In this document: positions 1-6,713 of the stretch, piece after piece
Layout of the letters: every line of letters starts with the position of its first letter
How positions within the stretch are numbered: the stretch's first letter is position 1
Origin: Acidobacteriota bacterium
GTDB lineage: Bacteria; Acidobacteriota; Terriglobia; Terriglobales; Acidobacteriaceae
DNA length: 7,205 bases
NCBI GenBank assembly: GCA_021810735.1
Contig: JAJZIF010000194.1
Location: 1 to 7,205 of the forward strand
Direction of reading: 5' to 3'
Position numbers and translations under genes: made by a program
The notes under the pieces: generated by a model
Database searches by the model: none
Told to the model about the DNA's origin: nothing
Seen by the model: only the letters and a program-made list of their open reading frames with translations

Positions 1-770
1 ACATCTTCGATCCCAGGACCGGCTTCATGCGTGGCAAGACCGCAGATGGCCAGTGGCTCGAGCCCTTCCGTCCCGACGAAGAAATCTGGTCCGACTACAC
101 CGAGTCCGATGCCTGGCAGGCGACCTTCAACGTCATGCAGGATGTGCAGGGGCTCATCAATCTCTACGGCGGCGACGAGGCCTTCATCGCAAAACTCGAT
201 GCGCTTTTCACAGCCCCGTCCAACGTCCTCAACTCCCCGCCCGATATCAGCGGCATGGTTGGCCAGGACGCACAGGGCGACGAACCCAGCAATCACATTC
301 CTTATCTCTATCCCTTTGCCGGGGCCCCGTGGAAAACCCAGAAGTGGGTGCGCAAGGTCGCCGGCCTCTATAACAACACCCCTGCGGGCGTGCCGGGCAA
401 CGATGATTGCGGGCAGACCTCCAGCTGGTTTGTCTTTGCGTCGCTCGGCTTCTATCCGGTGAATGCCGTCACCGGCGTCTACATACTCGGAAGCCCGCTG
501 GTCAATCGCGCCGCCATTCACAATCCCGAAGCGCGCACCACCTTCCACATCGTGGCCGAGAATAACTCCGACGAAAACATGTACGTGCAAAGCGTCAAGC
601 TCAACGGCAAGCCCCTGAGCCGCTCCTGGATCACCCACGACGAGATTCTCGCCGGCGGGGAACTCCGGTTCCGCATGGGAAAACATCCCGACAAGGAGTG
701 GGGATCCGCACCCGCGGACCGTCCTCCGTCAGGACTTTTGACCAGCCGGCATGGCAGAAATATGAGCTAA
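1..770 (+). CDS. GH92 family alpha-mannosidase, C-terminal part (5' end outside window)
   Basis: This is the last 255 residues of a glycoside hydrolase family 92 enzyme. The reading frame is open from base 3 and ends with TAA at 768-770; the ATG at 27 is internal, because the frame continues upstream of it with family-like sequence (DPRTGFMRGK). GH92 enzymes are calcium-dependent, inverting exo-alpha-mannosidases, usually exported, that remove mannose from N-glycan or yeast-mannan-type chains. The visible part has typical family blocks: FMRGK near the left edge, YPFAGAPWKTQ around 310-342, PGNDDCGQTSSW around 393-428 (the GNDD aspartates lie in the region holding the catalytic base), and LGFYPV with YILGSPL just after. 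The C-terminal beta-rich end finishes with GGELRFRMGKHPDKEWG and a short tail, so the gene ends naturally. Linkage specificity (alpha-1,2, -1,3 or -1,6) cannot be read from this part, and the signal peptide and catalytic acid lie outside the window. A strong terminator follows 36 bases after the stop. Confidence 0.93.
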   Translation, partial: IFDPRTGFMRGKTADGQWLEPFRPDEEIWSDYTESDAWQATFNVMQDVQGLINLYGGDEAFIAKLDALFTAPSNVLNSPPDISGMVGQDAQGDEPSNHIPYLYPFAGAPWKTQKWVRKVAGLYNNTPAGVPGNDDCGQTSSWFVFASLGFYPVNAVTGVYILGSPLVNRAAIHNPEARTTFHIVAENNSDENMYVQSVKLNGKPLSRSWITHDEILAGGELRFRMGKHPDKEWGSAPADRPPSGLLTSRHGRNMS

Positions 771-806
771 TCAAGTCCAAAACCCACTCCAGTCTTGCTT
801 GTCATC

Positions 807-840
807 AAGGCGCCTGATCGAAAATGGTCAGGCGCCTTTT
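807..840 (+). terminator. Intrinsic terminator after the GH92 gene
   Basis: A perfect 11-bp inverted repeat, AAGGCGCCTGA (807-817) and TCAGGCGCCTT (828-838), is followed by further T residues to 840. Three more pairs, two of them G-U, can extend the stem inward and close it on an AAAA loop (821-824). The GC-rich stem, short loop and 3' T run form a classic Rho-independent terminator for the + strand, placed just downstream of the GH92 stop. The stem's own A and T ends could give weak bidirectional function, but I see no gene converging from the right. Confidence 0.9.
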
Positions 841-1122
841 GATTGCCGCGAGGCCGCTCTTCAGCCAGTGCCCGCATTCCGCGCCCTTTGCCATGTCGCT
901 CCCTGCCAACTCACCAGGTTTCGCGCCGATCCACTTCCCGCAATGCATCTCCGGCAACTGCCTCCGTTGTGTTCGTGACTGGTGCCTGCGGAGTCTGAAG
1001 TTTTCCACATGAGGCAATAGCCGATCGACAAAGATCCGCGCCTAATTGGATATCGCCGAAGACCTAAATTCCTGATTTCACGATGGTTTAGCTGCTCACT
1101 CAGCTCATTGTTAATGATCAAA
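841..1122. other. Gene-free stretch between the GH92 terminator and the receptor promoter region
   Basis: I see no convincing gene here. Short open frames on both strands (for example + 824-1012 and - 805-1017) overlap the terminator, lack good ribosome binding sites and give proteins without recognisable features. A small 5-bp inverted repeat, AGCTG (1090-1094) and CAGCT (1101-1105), is the only structure noticed before the AT-rich part begins near 1108. The stretch is long for a simple promoter region, so an undetected small RNA or a decayed gene remnant is possible but unsupported. Confidence 0.5.
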
Positions 1123-1155
1123 TTGATTTATTTTTGATCGAATATTGATTATTTG
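1123..1155 (+). repeat. Three TTGAT direct repeats at exact 11-bp period
   Basis: TTGAT occurs at 1123-1127, 1134-1138 and 1145-1149, so each 11-bp unit starts one helical turn after the previous one. A further TGAT lies at 1115-1118 and another TTGAT, out of phase, at 1173-1177. The surrounding sequence (about 1108-1156) is much richer in A and T than the rest of the window. Helically phased direct repeats with an 11-bp period are the usual geometry of operators for OmpR/PhoB-type response regulators, so this is a candidate activator site for the receptor gene. The repeat is seen directly; the regulator class is inference, and in AT-rich DNA part of the pattern could be chance. Confidence 0.45.
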
Positions 1156-1174
1156 AGCGTTGACGCGGTAAATT
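1145..1174 (+). promoter_or_regulatory. Candidate sigma-70-like promoter of the receptor gene
   Basis: A possible -35 element TTGATT (1145-1150, four matches to TTGACA) and -10 element TAAATT (1169-1174, four matches to TATAAT) are separated by 18 bases. This would start transcription near 1181 and leave a leader of about 80 bases before the ATG at 1264. The -35 overlaps the last TTGAT repeat, as in activator-dependent promoters. An alternative -35, TTGACG at 1160-1165, fits the consensus better but has no good -10 at the right distance. Confidence 0.35.
1157..1166. promoter_or_regulatory. Small palindrome GCGTTGACGC in the promoter spacer
   Basis: GCGT and ACGC form a 4-bp inverted repeat around a TG centre, between the candidate -35 and -10 elements. 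A repressor bound here would block the promoter. It is short enough to arise by chance, so it is only a possible operator. Confidence 0.2.
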
Positions 1175-1251
1175 GATCCATCTTGAAAAATCTGTCGGAG
1201 CCCTCATCGAAAGGCCCGGCGAAATATGTAGCTGTAAGGTCAGTTGAACTT

Positions 1252-1257
1252 AGGAGG
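1252..1257 (+). promoter_or_regulatory. Ribosome binding site AGGAGG that sets the receptor start
   Basis: A full-consensus AGGAGG lies six bases before the ATG at 1264. It decides the start against the longer in-frame TTG at 1183, which has no comparable site and would place 27 charged or polar residues ahead of the signal peptide. Confidence 0.88.
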
Positions 1258-1263
1258 CTGGAA

Positions 1264-4200
1264 ATGTTGCACATCAGGCAACAATCGTTTTGGCGGTACC
1301 TCGTCCTGCTGGCGGCTGTTGGTTTTCTCGCATTCGGCGGCCAGCTCGCATTCGCACAAAGCGCTCAAGGCACCATCGTCGGCCATGTGGAAGACCCCAC
1401 AGGAGCCGTCATCCCCGGGGCAAAAGTCTCGATCAAGGATGTAAACACCAACGTCGTAAATAACGTCACGACGAACGCCGATGGTGATTACGTCGTTCCT
1501 TACCTCAATCCGGGAAACTATTCGGTCAGCGTTTCAGCTTCTGGATTTTCTTCGCAGATCGCCACAGATCTCACTCTGGAAGTCAACCAGACCTTGCGCC
1601 AGAACTTCAGGCTCAAAGTCGGCAGCGTGGCCACCACCGTCAAGGTGTCGGCTCTGGGGCAGATGCTGCACACCGACGATGCTACCGTCGGTCAGGTCCT
1701 GCAGGGCAAGACCATTGAACAGCTGCCTATTGCAGGCCGCGACTTCACCAACCTGATGCTGACCGACATTGGTGCGAATATCACTCCCGGAGGCTCGGGC
1801 GGCGTCTGGGCCTACCACGGTCTGAACACCGACTACACCGAAGTCAGTGTCGACGGCGCCCAGGCCCAGTCCACCGGATATTCTCTGGACGGCATCGACG
1901 ATACGGATCTCTTCTTCAGCGTGCCGATCAACATCCCGAACGAGCTGGCTGTTCAGGAATTCAAGATGATGAACGGGATGTACGGCGCCCAGTACGGCGG
2001 CGGCGTGACCCAGGTCAACGTGGCTGTCAAATCCGGTGCAAACCGCTTTCATGGCGGGGCCTATGAAACGTTGCAGGCCAACTGGATGCAGCCGAACAAC
2101 CTTTACATCCAGGCCCAGAATCTGGCGACCGGAGGTCATGCTTCCCTGAGTCCTCCGTATCACCAGAATCAGTTTGGCGGCATGATCAGCGGGCCTGTCT
2201 GGATTCCTCACGTCTATAACGGTCACAACAAGACCTTCTTCATGTTGAGCTACGATGAAGGTCTCTACACTGCCACCAACAGTCCGTCTACCGTATTTAC
2301 TCCGCTGCCTGCCGAACTGAAAGGCGACTTTAGGGCCTGGCCGTTTCCCATCTACAATCCGGAAACCACGGTCGCCAATCCGAACTACAATCCGAATCAG
2401 CCCGAGAGCCCGACGAATGATCCGATCATTCGCCAGCCGTTTCCAAATAACCAGATTCCGCTCAGCATGATCGATCCTATCGCGCAGAAGGTTCTGCAAT
2501 ATTGGGATGTTCCCAATGTCGGAACCTGCGGAGAACAACAGCACATTCTCGAAGGCTGCAGCAACTACTCCGCGCTCACGAAAACAACAAAGACCACAGG
2601 CATTGGTACCGGTCGTATTGACCAGTACATCGGCCAGTCGGACCACCTGATCTTCACGGTAAATATAGGGAACCTCTCACAGGCGAGCTCCAGCATTAAC
2701 TTCGGCCAGGGAAATACGACCTATGAACGGCCAAAACTGATCGGCGCATCCTGGACCCACATCTTCAATCAGAACACCATCAATGAAGCCGTCCTCGGTT
2801 ATGATCGAGATCACTTCTTCAGTGGTCAGAACACGGCTTATGGACCCAATATTTCAGCAAATGTAGGCTTCCAGAACACCAACACCAACCCTGTAACCTT
2901 CGATTTGCCAAATATCTGCCTCACTTTCTACTACTGCATCGGTGGCGGCGAGCCGACGACCTATGTCGACAACATCTACCAGGGCAGAGATACCTTCACC
3001 ATGACGCGCGGCAAGCAGACGCTGAACTTCGGCATCGACTTCCGCAGGATCAACCTTGCCGAGGTGGATAACTATGGCGGCACCGGAAATCTCGCTTTCA
3101 ATGGGGAATTCACCGCAGCGGTCCCCTCATATGCCGGTGACAGCCTTGCATCGAATGGCGCCTATAGCTCCAGCGCACCTTATGAGGGCAACCCGGTCGC
3201 AGACTTTCTGCTCGGCGACCCGAATAGTGAATCGGGCCCGCCGCCATTGGGCACGGATAACTTCAATGTCTGGGGCAACAACTGGAATCTCTACTTCCAG
3301 GATGACTATCGTGTCACCAGCAATCTGACTCTCAACCTCGGCCTTCGCTGGGAGCGTCCGCCGAACTTCAAGAGCAAGGATCACAGCGGTTATGCCTTCA
3401 ACACGGCTAACGGCGGTCAGCTGGTATGGGCCAACTGCAACTTCGTGAAACCCATTCTCGCCGGCGGCGGCAACCCGAATTACCTGGGCTGCGGCGCCAG
3501 CGCAACGCTGGTCCCCGTAGACACCAGAGACTTTGCGCCGCGCTTCGGCTTTGCCTATCGCCCACCTTTCAGCAAGAAGTTCGTCGTGCGCGGCGGCTTC
3601 GGCATCTTCTACGGCGCGTATAACCGCTACTATGACGGCACGCAGTATGACAAGGACAGTCTCTACAACCTTGCTGCTGCTCCCTATGCCACCCCCACCG
3701 GGAACGAGACGCAGTCTCCGGTGCAGATGAGGCACCTCTGGAACGCGCCTATTACGGCCAACCAGAGCTTCAGCCTTCCGAATTATCTGTTCCCCTACAA
3801 TCAGGTCAACTGGCCTACCAACCACACTCCCTACGACGAACAATGGAACCTGGATACGCAGTACATGCTCCGGCCGACGCTGATGCTCGACGTGGGCTAT
3901 GTGGGCGATCACGGTCTCCGTCAGCCAAGCCAGGATATTCTTGGCGCAGCATATCTGCCCCGAGTGGCAGGCGATACCTGTAACTCGCTGGCCGATATTT
4001 CTCAGGCTACTGGAAGCAACGCATATTGTTTGAACGATCCGAACTTCCAGCCGATTGACACGCGCGAACCATATCCGAATATGCCGCCTTACCTGTATGG
4101 AAACCGCAACGGCTTCCAGTCCACTTACAACGGACTTCAGGTGCAGTTGATCCAGCGTCCGTGGCACGGCATGACCTATCACCTTAACTACACCTACTCA

Positions 4201-4863
4201 AAGACCATGGATCTGACTTCGGGCATTAACCTCATCAACGGTGAGCCGAACCTGATCCAGAACCCCCACGATCCTTACCAGGAATACGGTCTCGCTGCGT
4301 CGAACCAGACCAACCGCTTTGTGGCTACCTATGTTTATCAGGTGCCCGAGTTCTTCCATCGCGGCTGGCTGAATGCCGTGACTGCGGGCTGGACTGCCAG
4401 CGGCATCTACCAGTTGTCGAGCGGCTTCCCGTTCGCGGTTTATGGCGGCGAACCTGCCGATCAGACGGCCATCTATTACGCAGGGCGCATCCTGGCCAAC
4501 TCAACCTATCAGAAGAGCCCCGGCTTCAAACGGTCGCTCAACCAGTGGTTCGACACCTCTGAGTACTCCACGCCGGCTCTTGGTCGTTACGGCAATACCA
4601 ACAAGAGCCCGGAAACCACACCCTTCTTCACGAATCTGGATGCCGCGTTTGGGAAAACCACCCACATGCCCGGCCATACCAATCTCTTGATTCGTGCGGA
4701 AATCTTCAACGTGGGATCCACCTGGCATTCGAATACGGGCGAGCTCTTCCCGAACTCGACCGTCACGAGTACTTCGTTCGGCGCCCTCGACAACCCAACT
4801 TATGGCGCGATATCCCTGTGGAATCCGCGTATTATGCAACTCACAGCACAATTCACGTTCTAG
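1264..4863 (+). CDS. Oar-like TonB-dependent outer-membrane receptor with carboxypeptidase-regulatory-like domain
   Basis: This 1,199-residue outer-membrane protein is expected to import large ligands, plausibly oligosaccharides, using TonB energy. Residues 1-31 form a signal peptide (Arg near the start, hydrophobic core 12-24, cleavage after AFA before Gln32). Residues about 36-120 are a carboxypeptidase-regulatory-like beta-sandwich (GHVEDPTGAVIPGAKV, then DGDYVVPYLNPGNYSVSV). The plug spans about 125-265, with IEQLPIAGRDFTNL at 151-164 and the conserved SGANRFHGG ending near 265. The rest is the beta-barrel, ending in LTAQFTF with the terminal Phe typical of barrel proteins. Length and layout match the Oar-like receptors of Acidobacteriota. 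Its eight cysteines fall in four close pairs (422/432, 552/558, 725/743, 906/922), probably loop disulfides. No partner surface lipoprotein of the SusD type is visible. The ligand cannot be read from sequence; the upstream GH92 gene makes a mannose-containing glycan a reasonable guess. The start is set by AGGAGG at 1252-1257. Confidence 0.93.
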   Translation: MLHIRQQSFWRYLVLLAAVGFLAFGGQLAFAQSAQGTIVGHVEDPTGAVIPGAKVSIKDVNTNVVNNVTTNADGDYVVPYLNPGNYSVSVSASGFSSQIATDLTLEVNQTLRQNFRLKVGSVATTVKVSALGQMLHTDDATVGQVLQGKTIEQLPIAGRDFTNLMLTDIGANITPGGSGGVWAYHGLNTDYTEVSVDGAQAQSTGYSLDGIDDTDLFFSVPINIPNELAVQEFKMMNGMYGAQYGGGVTQVNVAVKSGANRFHGGAYETLQANWMQPNNLYIQAQNLATGGHASLSPPYHQNQFGGMISGPVWIPHVYNGHNKTFFMLSYDEGLYTATNSPSTVFTPLPAELKGDFRAWPFPIYNPETTVANPNYNPNQPESPTNDPIIRQPFPNNQIPLSMIDPIAQKVLQYWDVPNVGTCGEQQHILEGCSNYSALTKTTKTTGIGTGRIDQYIGQSDHLIFTVNIGNLSQASSSINFGQGNTTYERPKLIGASWTHIFNQNTINEAVLGYDRDHFFSGQNTAYGPNISANVGFQNTNTNPVTFDLPNICLTFYYCIGGGEPTTYVDNIYQGRDTFTMTRGKQTLNFGIDFRRINLAEVDNYGGTGNLAFNGEFTAAVPSYAGDSLASNGAYSSSAPYEGNPVADFLLGDPNSESGPPPLGTDNFNVWGNNWNLYFQDDYRVTSNLTLNLGLRWERPPNFKSKDHSGYAFNTANGGQLVWANCNFVKPILAGGGNPNYLGCGASATLVPVDTRDFAPRFGFAYRPPFSKKFVVRGGFGIFYGAYNRYYDGTQYDKDSLYNLAAAPYATPTGNETQSPVQMRHLWNAPITANQSFSLPNYLFPYNQVNWPTNHTPYDEQWNLDTQYMLRPTLMLDVGYVGDHGLRQPSQDILGAAYLPRVAGDTCNSLADISQATGSNAYCLNDPNFQPIDTREPYPNMPPYLYGNRNGFQSTYNGLQVQLIQRPWHGMTYHLNYTYSKTMDLTSGINLINGEPNLIQNPHDPYQEYGLAASNQTNRFVATYVYQVPEFFHRGWLNAVTAGWTASGIYQLSSGFPFAVYGGEPADQTAIYYAGRILANSTYQKSPGFKRSLNQWFDTSEYSTPALGRYGNTNKSPETTPFFTNLDAAFGKTTHMPGHTNLLIRAEIFNVGSTWHSNTGELFPNSTVTSTSFGALDNPTYGAISLWNPRIMQLTAQFTF

Positions 4864-4872
4864 CTGGGCATG

Positions 4873-4902
4873 GGCAGGTCACTCCAAAAAGTGGCCTGCC
4901 TT
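4873..4902 (+). terminator. Probable intrinsic terminator after the receptor gene
   Basis: GGCAGGTCACT (4873-4883) pairs with AGTGGCCTGCC (4890-4900) as an 11-bp stem with one G-U pair and a six-base loop CCAAAA. It begins nine bases after the receptor stop codon. Only two T residues follow directly, so termination may be incomplete and some read-through into cutC is possible. Confidence 0.65.
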
Positions 4903-4913
4903 GCCGTTGTCGT

Positions 4914-4932
4914 CGTGTGGTGGTATCACACG
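4914..4932 (+). other. Second small hairpin between the receptor gene and cutC
   Basis: CGTGTG (4914-4919) and CACACG (4927-4932) can form a 6-bp stem with a seven-base loop. No T run follows, so it is not a classic terminator. It may help the terminator just upstream, act as an operator, or be chance. I found no convincing promoter for cutC in the rest of this 152-base gap. Confidence 0.25.
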
Positions 4933-5015
4933 GTGTGGATGTATTTGGGGTCATTTGCGGCTGAAACCGAATTGCAGAAGCCGGAAAGACACAAGGGAGG
5001 CTGAAGCAGGTTGCC

Positions 5016-5783
5016 ATGTTGTTAGAAGTTTGCGCAGATTCAGTGGCATCGGCGGTGGCTGCGGAACGAGGAGGGGCGCATCGCATTGAGCTATGCTCCG
5101 ACCTCCTGGAAGGTGGAATCACACCGGGACCAGGGTTGATCTCGGTTATCCGTTCGCGTCTCCGGATCGACATCTTTGTCATGATTCGTCCCCGGGGCGG
5201 AGACTTCTTGTACTCTGCGGACGAGTTCGAGGTCATGCAGCATGACATGGATGAAGCCCGCCGGCTCGGCGCCAACGGCTTTGTCTTCGGAATGCTGAAC
5301 GAGCACGGTAGCATCGATATAGAACGCACACGTGAACTTGTGCAAAGGGCGCATCCCTTGCCGGTCACCTTTCATCGCGCCATTGACATGACTCCCGATC
5401 CCTTGACCGCGCTGGAAGAAGTCATCTCTACCGGTGCGCGGCGCATCCTTAGTTCGGGTGGCGCCCCCAATGTAATGCGAGGCTGCGAACTCCTGCGGGA
5501 GTTGCATCTGGCGGCTTCCAATCGCATTGCCATCATGGCTGGTGGTGGCCTTACGCTCAAGACCGTGAAGCATGTGGCAGAGGCTTCCGGCATCACCGAA
5601 TTTCATGCCAGCTTGCGCAGACCCCTTCCGACGCCTACGGACTTTCACAAGCAGGGCGTTTCCATGGGTGAAGTGCGGGATCGCGAGTACGTGCGATATG
5701 CCACGCTCGAAGAGGATGTCCGCGCGATGGTGGAGGCGCTCAAACAACTCTCGCAGGAAAAATTAGCCAAGAGTATGCGATAA
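5016..5783 (+). CDS. cutC: CutC family protein (annotated as copper homeostasis, role uncertain)
   Basis: This 255-residue cytoplasmic protein is a clear, full-length CutC, a TIM-barrel family of about 240-250 residues. Family blocks run in order: LEVCADS at 3-9, GGAHRIELCSDLLEGGITP at 19-37, MIRPRGGDF at 56-64, GFVFGML at 88-94, PVTFHRAIDMTPDP at 116-129, ILSSGGAP at 144-151, IAIMAGGG at 171-178 and EFHAS at 195-199. Cys6 and Cys27 are 21 residues apart, the spacing of the pair proposed as a copper(I) site in human CUTC. The copper role is disputed: the E. coli cutC mutant phenotype was traced to loss of the small RNA MicL, encoded at the 3' end of that gene. No copper pump, chaperone or copper regulator is nearby; the neighbours point to sugar or glycan metabolism. 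The ATG start lies where the family sequence begins. The ribosome site is weak: AGG at 5008-5010, five bases ahead, while GGGAGG at 4995-5000 is too far. The regulator gene starts 43 bases after the stop with no terminator between, suggesting co-transcription. Confidence 0.92.
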   Translation: MLLEVCADSVASAVAAERGGAHRIELCSDLLEGGITPGPGLISVIRSRLRIDIFVMIRPRGGDFLYSADEFEVMQHDMDEARRLGANGFVFGMLNEHGSIDIERTRELVQRAHPLPVTFHRAIDMTPDPLTALEEVISTGARRILSSGGAPNVMRGCELLRELHLAASNRIAIMAGGGLTLKTVKHVAEASGITEFHASLRRPLPTPTDFHKQGVSMGEVRDREYVRYATLEEDVRAMVEALKQLSQEKLAKSMR

Positions 5784-5826
5784 AGTTCTCTTACCAATTC
5801 CTTCATGGCTCCGAAGGCACGAAACC

Positions 5827-6612
5827 ATGTCAGTAAAGACAGACAAGCGGGCAAAGCAGATTCTCCAGGCAGTCCTTCGCCACGGCACGACTTCAGTCGA
5901 TCAGCTCGTGGAACTCACCGGAGCCTCCCCTGCAAGTGTGCGGCGCGACCTTACTCGTCTTGAAGAAGGGGGGCTGGTACGCCGTACTCATGGCGGCGCA
6001 AAGCTTGCAGGGCAGGCGCAATACGAGCCCTTCCGATTTGACTCATCTTTCCAGGAACGCGAAAGCCGATTCACAGAAGAAAAGCGCCGCATTGGTGTTG
6101 CTGCCGCAGAACTGATCGCCGAACACGAAACCATCGGCCTCACCGCCGGCACGACGACCACGCAAATTGCACGTTGCATCCGGCATCGCACAGGCATTCA
6201 TGTGGTCACCAACGCCGTCAATATAGGCATGGAGTTCAGCAATCAACCGGGGCTCAATGTTACGGTGATTGGCGGTACGCTGCGCTGGGCGGGAGCTTTC
6301 TCGCTGATCGGACCGATCGCGATTGAGGCGATCTCCGGAATATTCATGGACAAGGTGTTCATCGGCGCTACTGGGATCGACCCGGTGCGCGGGGCTACAG
6401 CGATTGAAGCCGATGAGGCCGCCATTTTCCGCGCCTTTGCCCGCCAGTCAAAGAAAGTCATCCTGGTTGCCGACTCCAGCAAGGTCGGCATGGTAAGCCC
6501 ATCGCTGATCTGCCCCTTGAACCAGATCGACAAAATCATTACGGATCAGGGAATCGACTCCGATGCCCTCGATGCTTTCCGCGCCGCAGGCGTAGAAGTC
6601 CTCGTAGTCTAG
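5827..6612 (+). CDS. DeoR/GlpR family transcriptional regulator
   Basis: This 261-residue DNA-binding regulator has the usual length and two-domain form of the DeoR family, which mostly represses sugar catabolic genes and is released by a phosphorylated sugar intermediate. The N-terminal winged helix-turn-helix spans about 7-58, with the recognition-helix signature SPASVRRDLTRLEEGGLVRRTHGGA at 34-58. The C-terminal DeoRC sensor domain, of ISOCOT fold, spans about 85-245: LTAGTTTTQIAR (105-116) forms the phosphate-binding loop, VVTNAVNI (126-133) and VIGGTLR (147-153) follow, then DKVFIGATGID (175-185), the EADEA segment and VADSSKVG (214-221). Nothing essential appears lost. The start ATG has GAAGG at 5813-5817, nine bases upstream. 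Its targets are unknown; candidates are its own operon with cutC, the receptor gene, or the GH92 gene. I found no obvious operator in the 43-base gap before it. Confidence 0.93.
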   Translation: MSVKTDKRAKQILQAVLRHGTTSVDQLVELTGASPASVRRDLTRLEEGGLVRRTHGGAKLAGQAQYEPFRFDSSFQERESRFTEEKRRIGVAAAELIAEHETIGLTAGTTTTQIARCIRHRTGIHVVTNAVNIGMEFSNQPGLNVTVIGGTLRWAGAFSLIGPIAIEAISGIFMDKVFIGATGIDPVRGATAIEADEAAIFRAFARQSKKVILVADSSKVGMVSPSLICPLNQIDKIITDQGIDSDALDAFRAAGVEVLVV

Positions 6613-6681
6613 GGGCACGGGATGTTGAAATGGCTCGGAAGCTGGGGCTCCGTAAGACCAAAACTGTTTGGCGAACCACCG

Positions 6682-6700
6682 TTGCCGTATCGTGCGGCAA
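6682..6700 (+). other. Hairpin directly ahead of the ribosome site of the last gene
   Basis: TTGCCG (6682-6687) and CGGCAA (6695-6700) form a perfect 6-bp stem with a seven-base loop. The stem ends one or two bases before the ribosome site AAGGGG (6702-6707). No T run follows, so it is not an intrinsic terminator. It could affect translation or RNA stability, or be chance. The rest of 6613-6713 shows no other clear signal; a 31-codon frame at 6622-6717 is not supported as a gene. Confidence 0.3.
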
Positions 6701-6713
6701 GAAGGGGTCTTCA

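Noticed and set aside
824..1012. Short + strand frame of 62 codons after the GH92 gene
   Set aside because: It starts inside the terminator hairpin and encodes a Cys and Pro-rich peptide without any supporting motif or ribosome site.
1183..1263. Longer start of the receptor at TTG 1183, adding 27 residues
   Set aside because: The ATG at 1264 has a perfect AGGAGG six bases ahead and begins a normal signal peptide; the extension would bury the signal peptide and has no good ribosome site.
1534..2646. Open frame of 370 codons on the - strand inside the receptor gene
   Set aside because: It lies wholly antisense to a well-supported gene and has no family-like motifs; such frames are a side effect of the codon use of the real gene.
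3127..4182. Open frame of 351 codons on the - strand inside the receptor gene
   Set aside because: Antisense to the barrel-coding part, with a low-complexity Val, Ala, Ile and Arg-rich product and no recognisable domain.
4993..5000. AAGGGAGG as the ribosome site for cutC
   Set aside because: It lies 15 bases before the ATG, too far for normal use, and no in-frame start codon closer to it gives family-like sequence.
5091..5747. Open frame of 218 codons on the - strand inside cutC
   Set aside because: Fully antisense to cutC, whose family blocks are continuous on the + strand; the antisense product shows no known features.
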